From Aquificaceae bacterium (GTDB taxonomy: Bacteria > Aquificota > Aquificia > Aquificales > Aquificaceae), in NCBI GenBank assembly GCA_015492115.1, contig WGFS01000159.1, positions 1 to 5,071 on the forward strand: a DNA stretch of 5,071 nt, in the 5' to 3' direction. The notes under the pieces were generated by a model, which was not told the DNA's origin, made no database searches, and saw nothing but the letters and a program-made list of their open reading frames with translations. Shown piece by piece: positions 4,515 through 5,071 of this stretch. Every line of letters begins with the position of its first letter. Position 1 is the stretch's first letter. A program made the position numbers and the translations under genes.

Positions 4515-5071
4515 ACTATCTCGGTGCCGATACCCTTCTCGGTGAAGACCTCAAGGAGTATGGAGTGCTGGACTCTTCCGTCTATGATGTGAACCTTGTT
4601 CACTCCACCCTCCATAGCCCTGAGGGCTGACTTGACCTTGGGTATCATTCCCTCCCTTATCACTCCGTTCCCTATGAGTTCTTCCGCCCTCTCCTTGGTG
4701 AGGGAGGATATGAGTTCTCCCTTTTCGTTCTTCACACCTTCGGTGTCGGTCAGGAATATGAGTTTCTCAGCCCCTATTGACCTCGCTATCTCGGAAGCTG
4801 CCACGTCCGCATTCACGTTGTAAGCCTCTCCCTCGTCACCCACGCCCACGGGAGCTATCACAGGTATGAAGTTCCTCTCAATGAGGGAGTTTACAAGCTC
4901 CTGATTCACGCCCACCACCTCTCCCACGTAGCCTATGTCCTCCTCGGGAACGGGGAGACCGAGGTCTTTAAAGTACTTTTCCTTGTCCAGTTTCTTCGCT
5001 CTCAGGAGCCTCCCGTCCCTTCCCGATATTCCCACCGCGTAGATGTTCTTACCGCTGTGCCTGTTTATGAG
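4499..5071 (-). CDS. argB: Acetylglutamate kinase ArgB, C-terminal part (runs off right edge)
   Basis: ArgB phosphorylates N-acetylglutamate in the second step of arginine synthesis. The last 190 residues are present, and the frame is open to the window edge, where LINRHSGKNIYAVGISGRDG reads straight into the known ArgB region. The GTG at 5035-5033 is therefore an internal valine, not a start. Family marks are VGISGRDG, YVGEVVGVN (substrate loop), FIPVIAPVGVGDEGEAYNVNADVAA (acetylglutamate binding), LIFLTDTEGV and the MIPKVKSALRAMEGGVNKVHIIDGR segment that contacts ATP. The end, SILLEVFTEKGIGTEIV, is typical, with four extra residues before TGA at 4501-4499. Feedback by arginine depends on an N-terminal helix not included here, so this cannot be judged. 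The gene converges on tldD and overlaps it by 16 bp. Confidence 0.97.
   Translation of the reverse strand, partial: LINRHSGKNIYAVGISGRDGRLLRAKKLDKEKYFKDLGLPVPEEDIGYVGEVVGVNQELVNSLIERNFIPVIAPVGVGDEGEAYNVNADVAASEIARSIGAEKLIFLTDTEGVKNEKGELISSLTKERAEELIGNGVIREGMIPKVKSALRAMEGGVNKVHIIDGRVQHSILLEVFTEKGIGTEIVHSQT

Noticed and set aside
5033..5035. GTG as the start of a 178-residue kinase
   Set aside because: The frame stays open to the window edge, and the upstream residues (LINRHSGKNIYA) are ArgB sequence, so this GTG is an internal valine.

Overview
The window looks like chromosomal housekeeping DNA from a thermophilic bacterium, most likely of the Aquificota (Aquifex/Hydrogenobacter/Hydrogenivirga relatives). 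This is inferred from codon habits (AGG/AGA for arginine, ATA for isoleucine), Lys/Glu/Arg-rich proteins, tightly packed genes with strong AGGAGG ribosome sites, and the style of the proteins. No marker here fixes the genus. There is no sign of phage, transposon, CRISPR or recent transfer.

Left part, minus strand (994 down to 1): a compact operon of a YceD/DUF177 protein, ribosomal protein L32 (rpmF) and the start of plsX, which runs off the left edge. It links ribosome assembly to phospholipid synthesis, as in many bacteria. The genes are joined by a stop/ribosome-site overlap and a one-base stop/start overlap.

Middle, 995-1109: a short AT-rich divergent control region. Two outward promoters can be read that share one self-complementary -35 hexamer (TTGCAA). 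The rightward -10 lies inside a perfect 18-bp palindrome that looks like a repressor operator. The rightward gene is a small DUF2892 (YgaP-type) membrane protein, a family often controlled by sulfide/persulfide-sensing ArsR-type repressors.

Right part, plus strand: the DUF2892 gene, then a compact bacterial SRP RNA gene (ffs, about 1332-1408) ending 11 bases before dnaX, then dnaX (DNA polymerase III tau/gamma), a small DUF4911-like protein and tldD (zinc protease). Near the end of dnaX is a run of nine A (2752-2760). The annotated frame stops soon after it, but the -1 frame continues for 29 codons into what looks like a genuine DnaX C-terminus and ends inside the next gene. This resembles the slippage site of Thermus dnaX and is the most interesting feature here. 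On the far right argB (N-acetylglutamate kinase) comes in from the opposite strand, and its 3' end overlaps tldD by 16 bp.

No stretch longer than about 115 bases lacks a gene, and I see no rho-independent terminator anywhere in the window.
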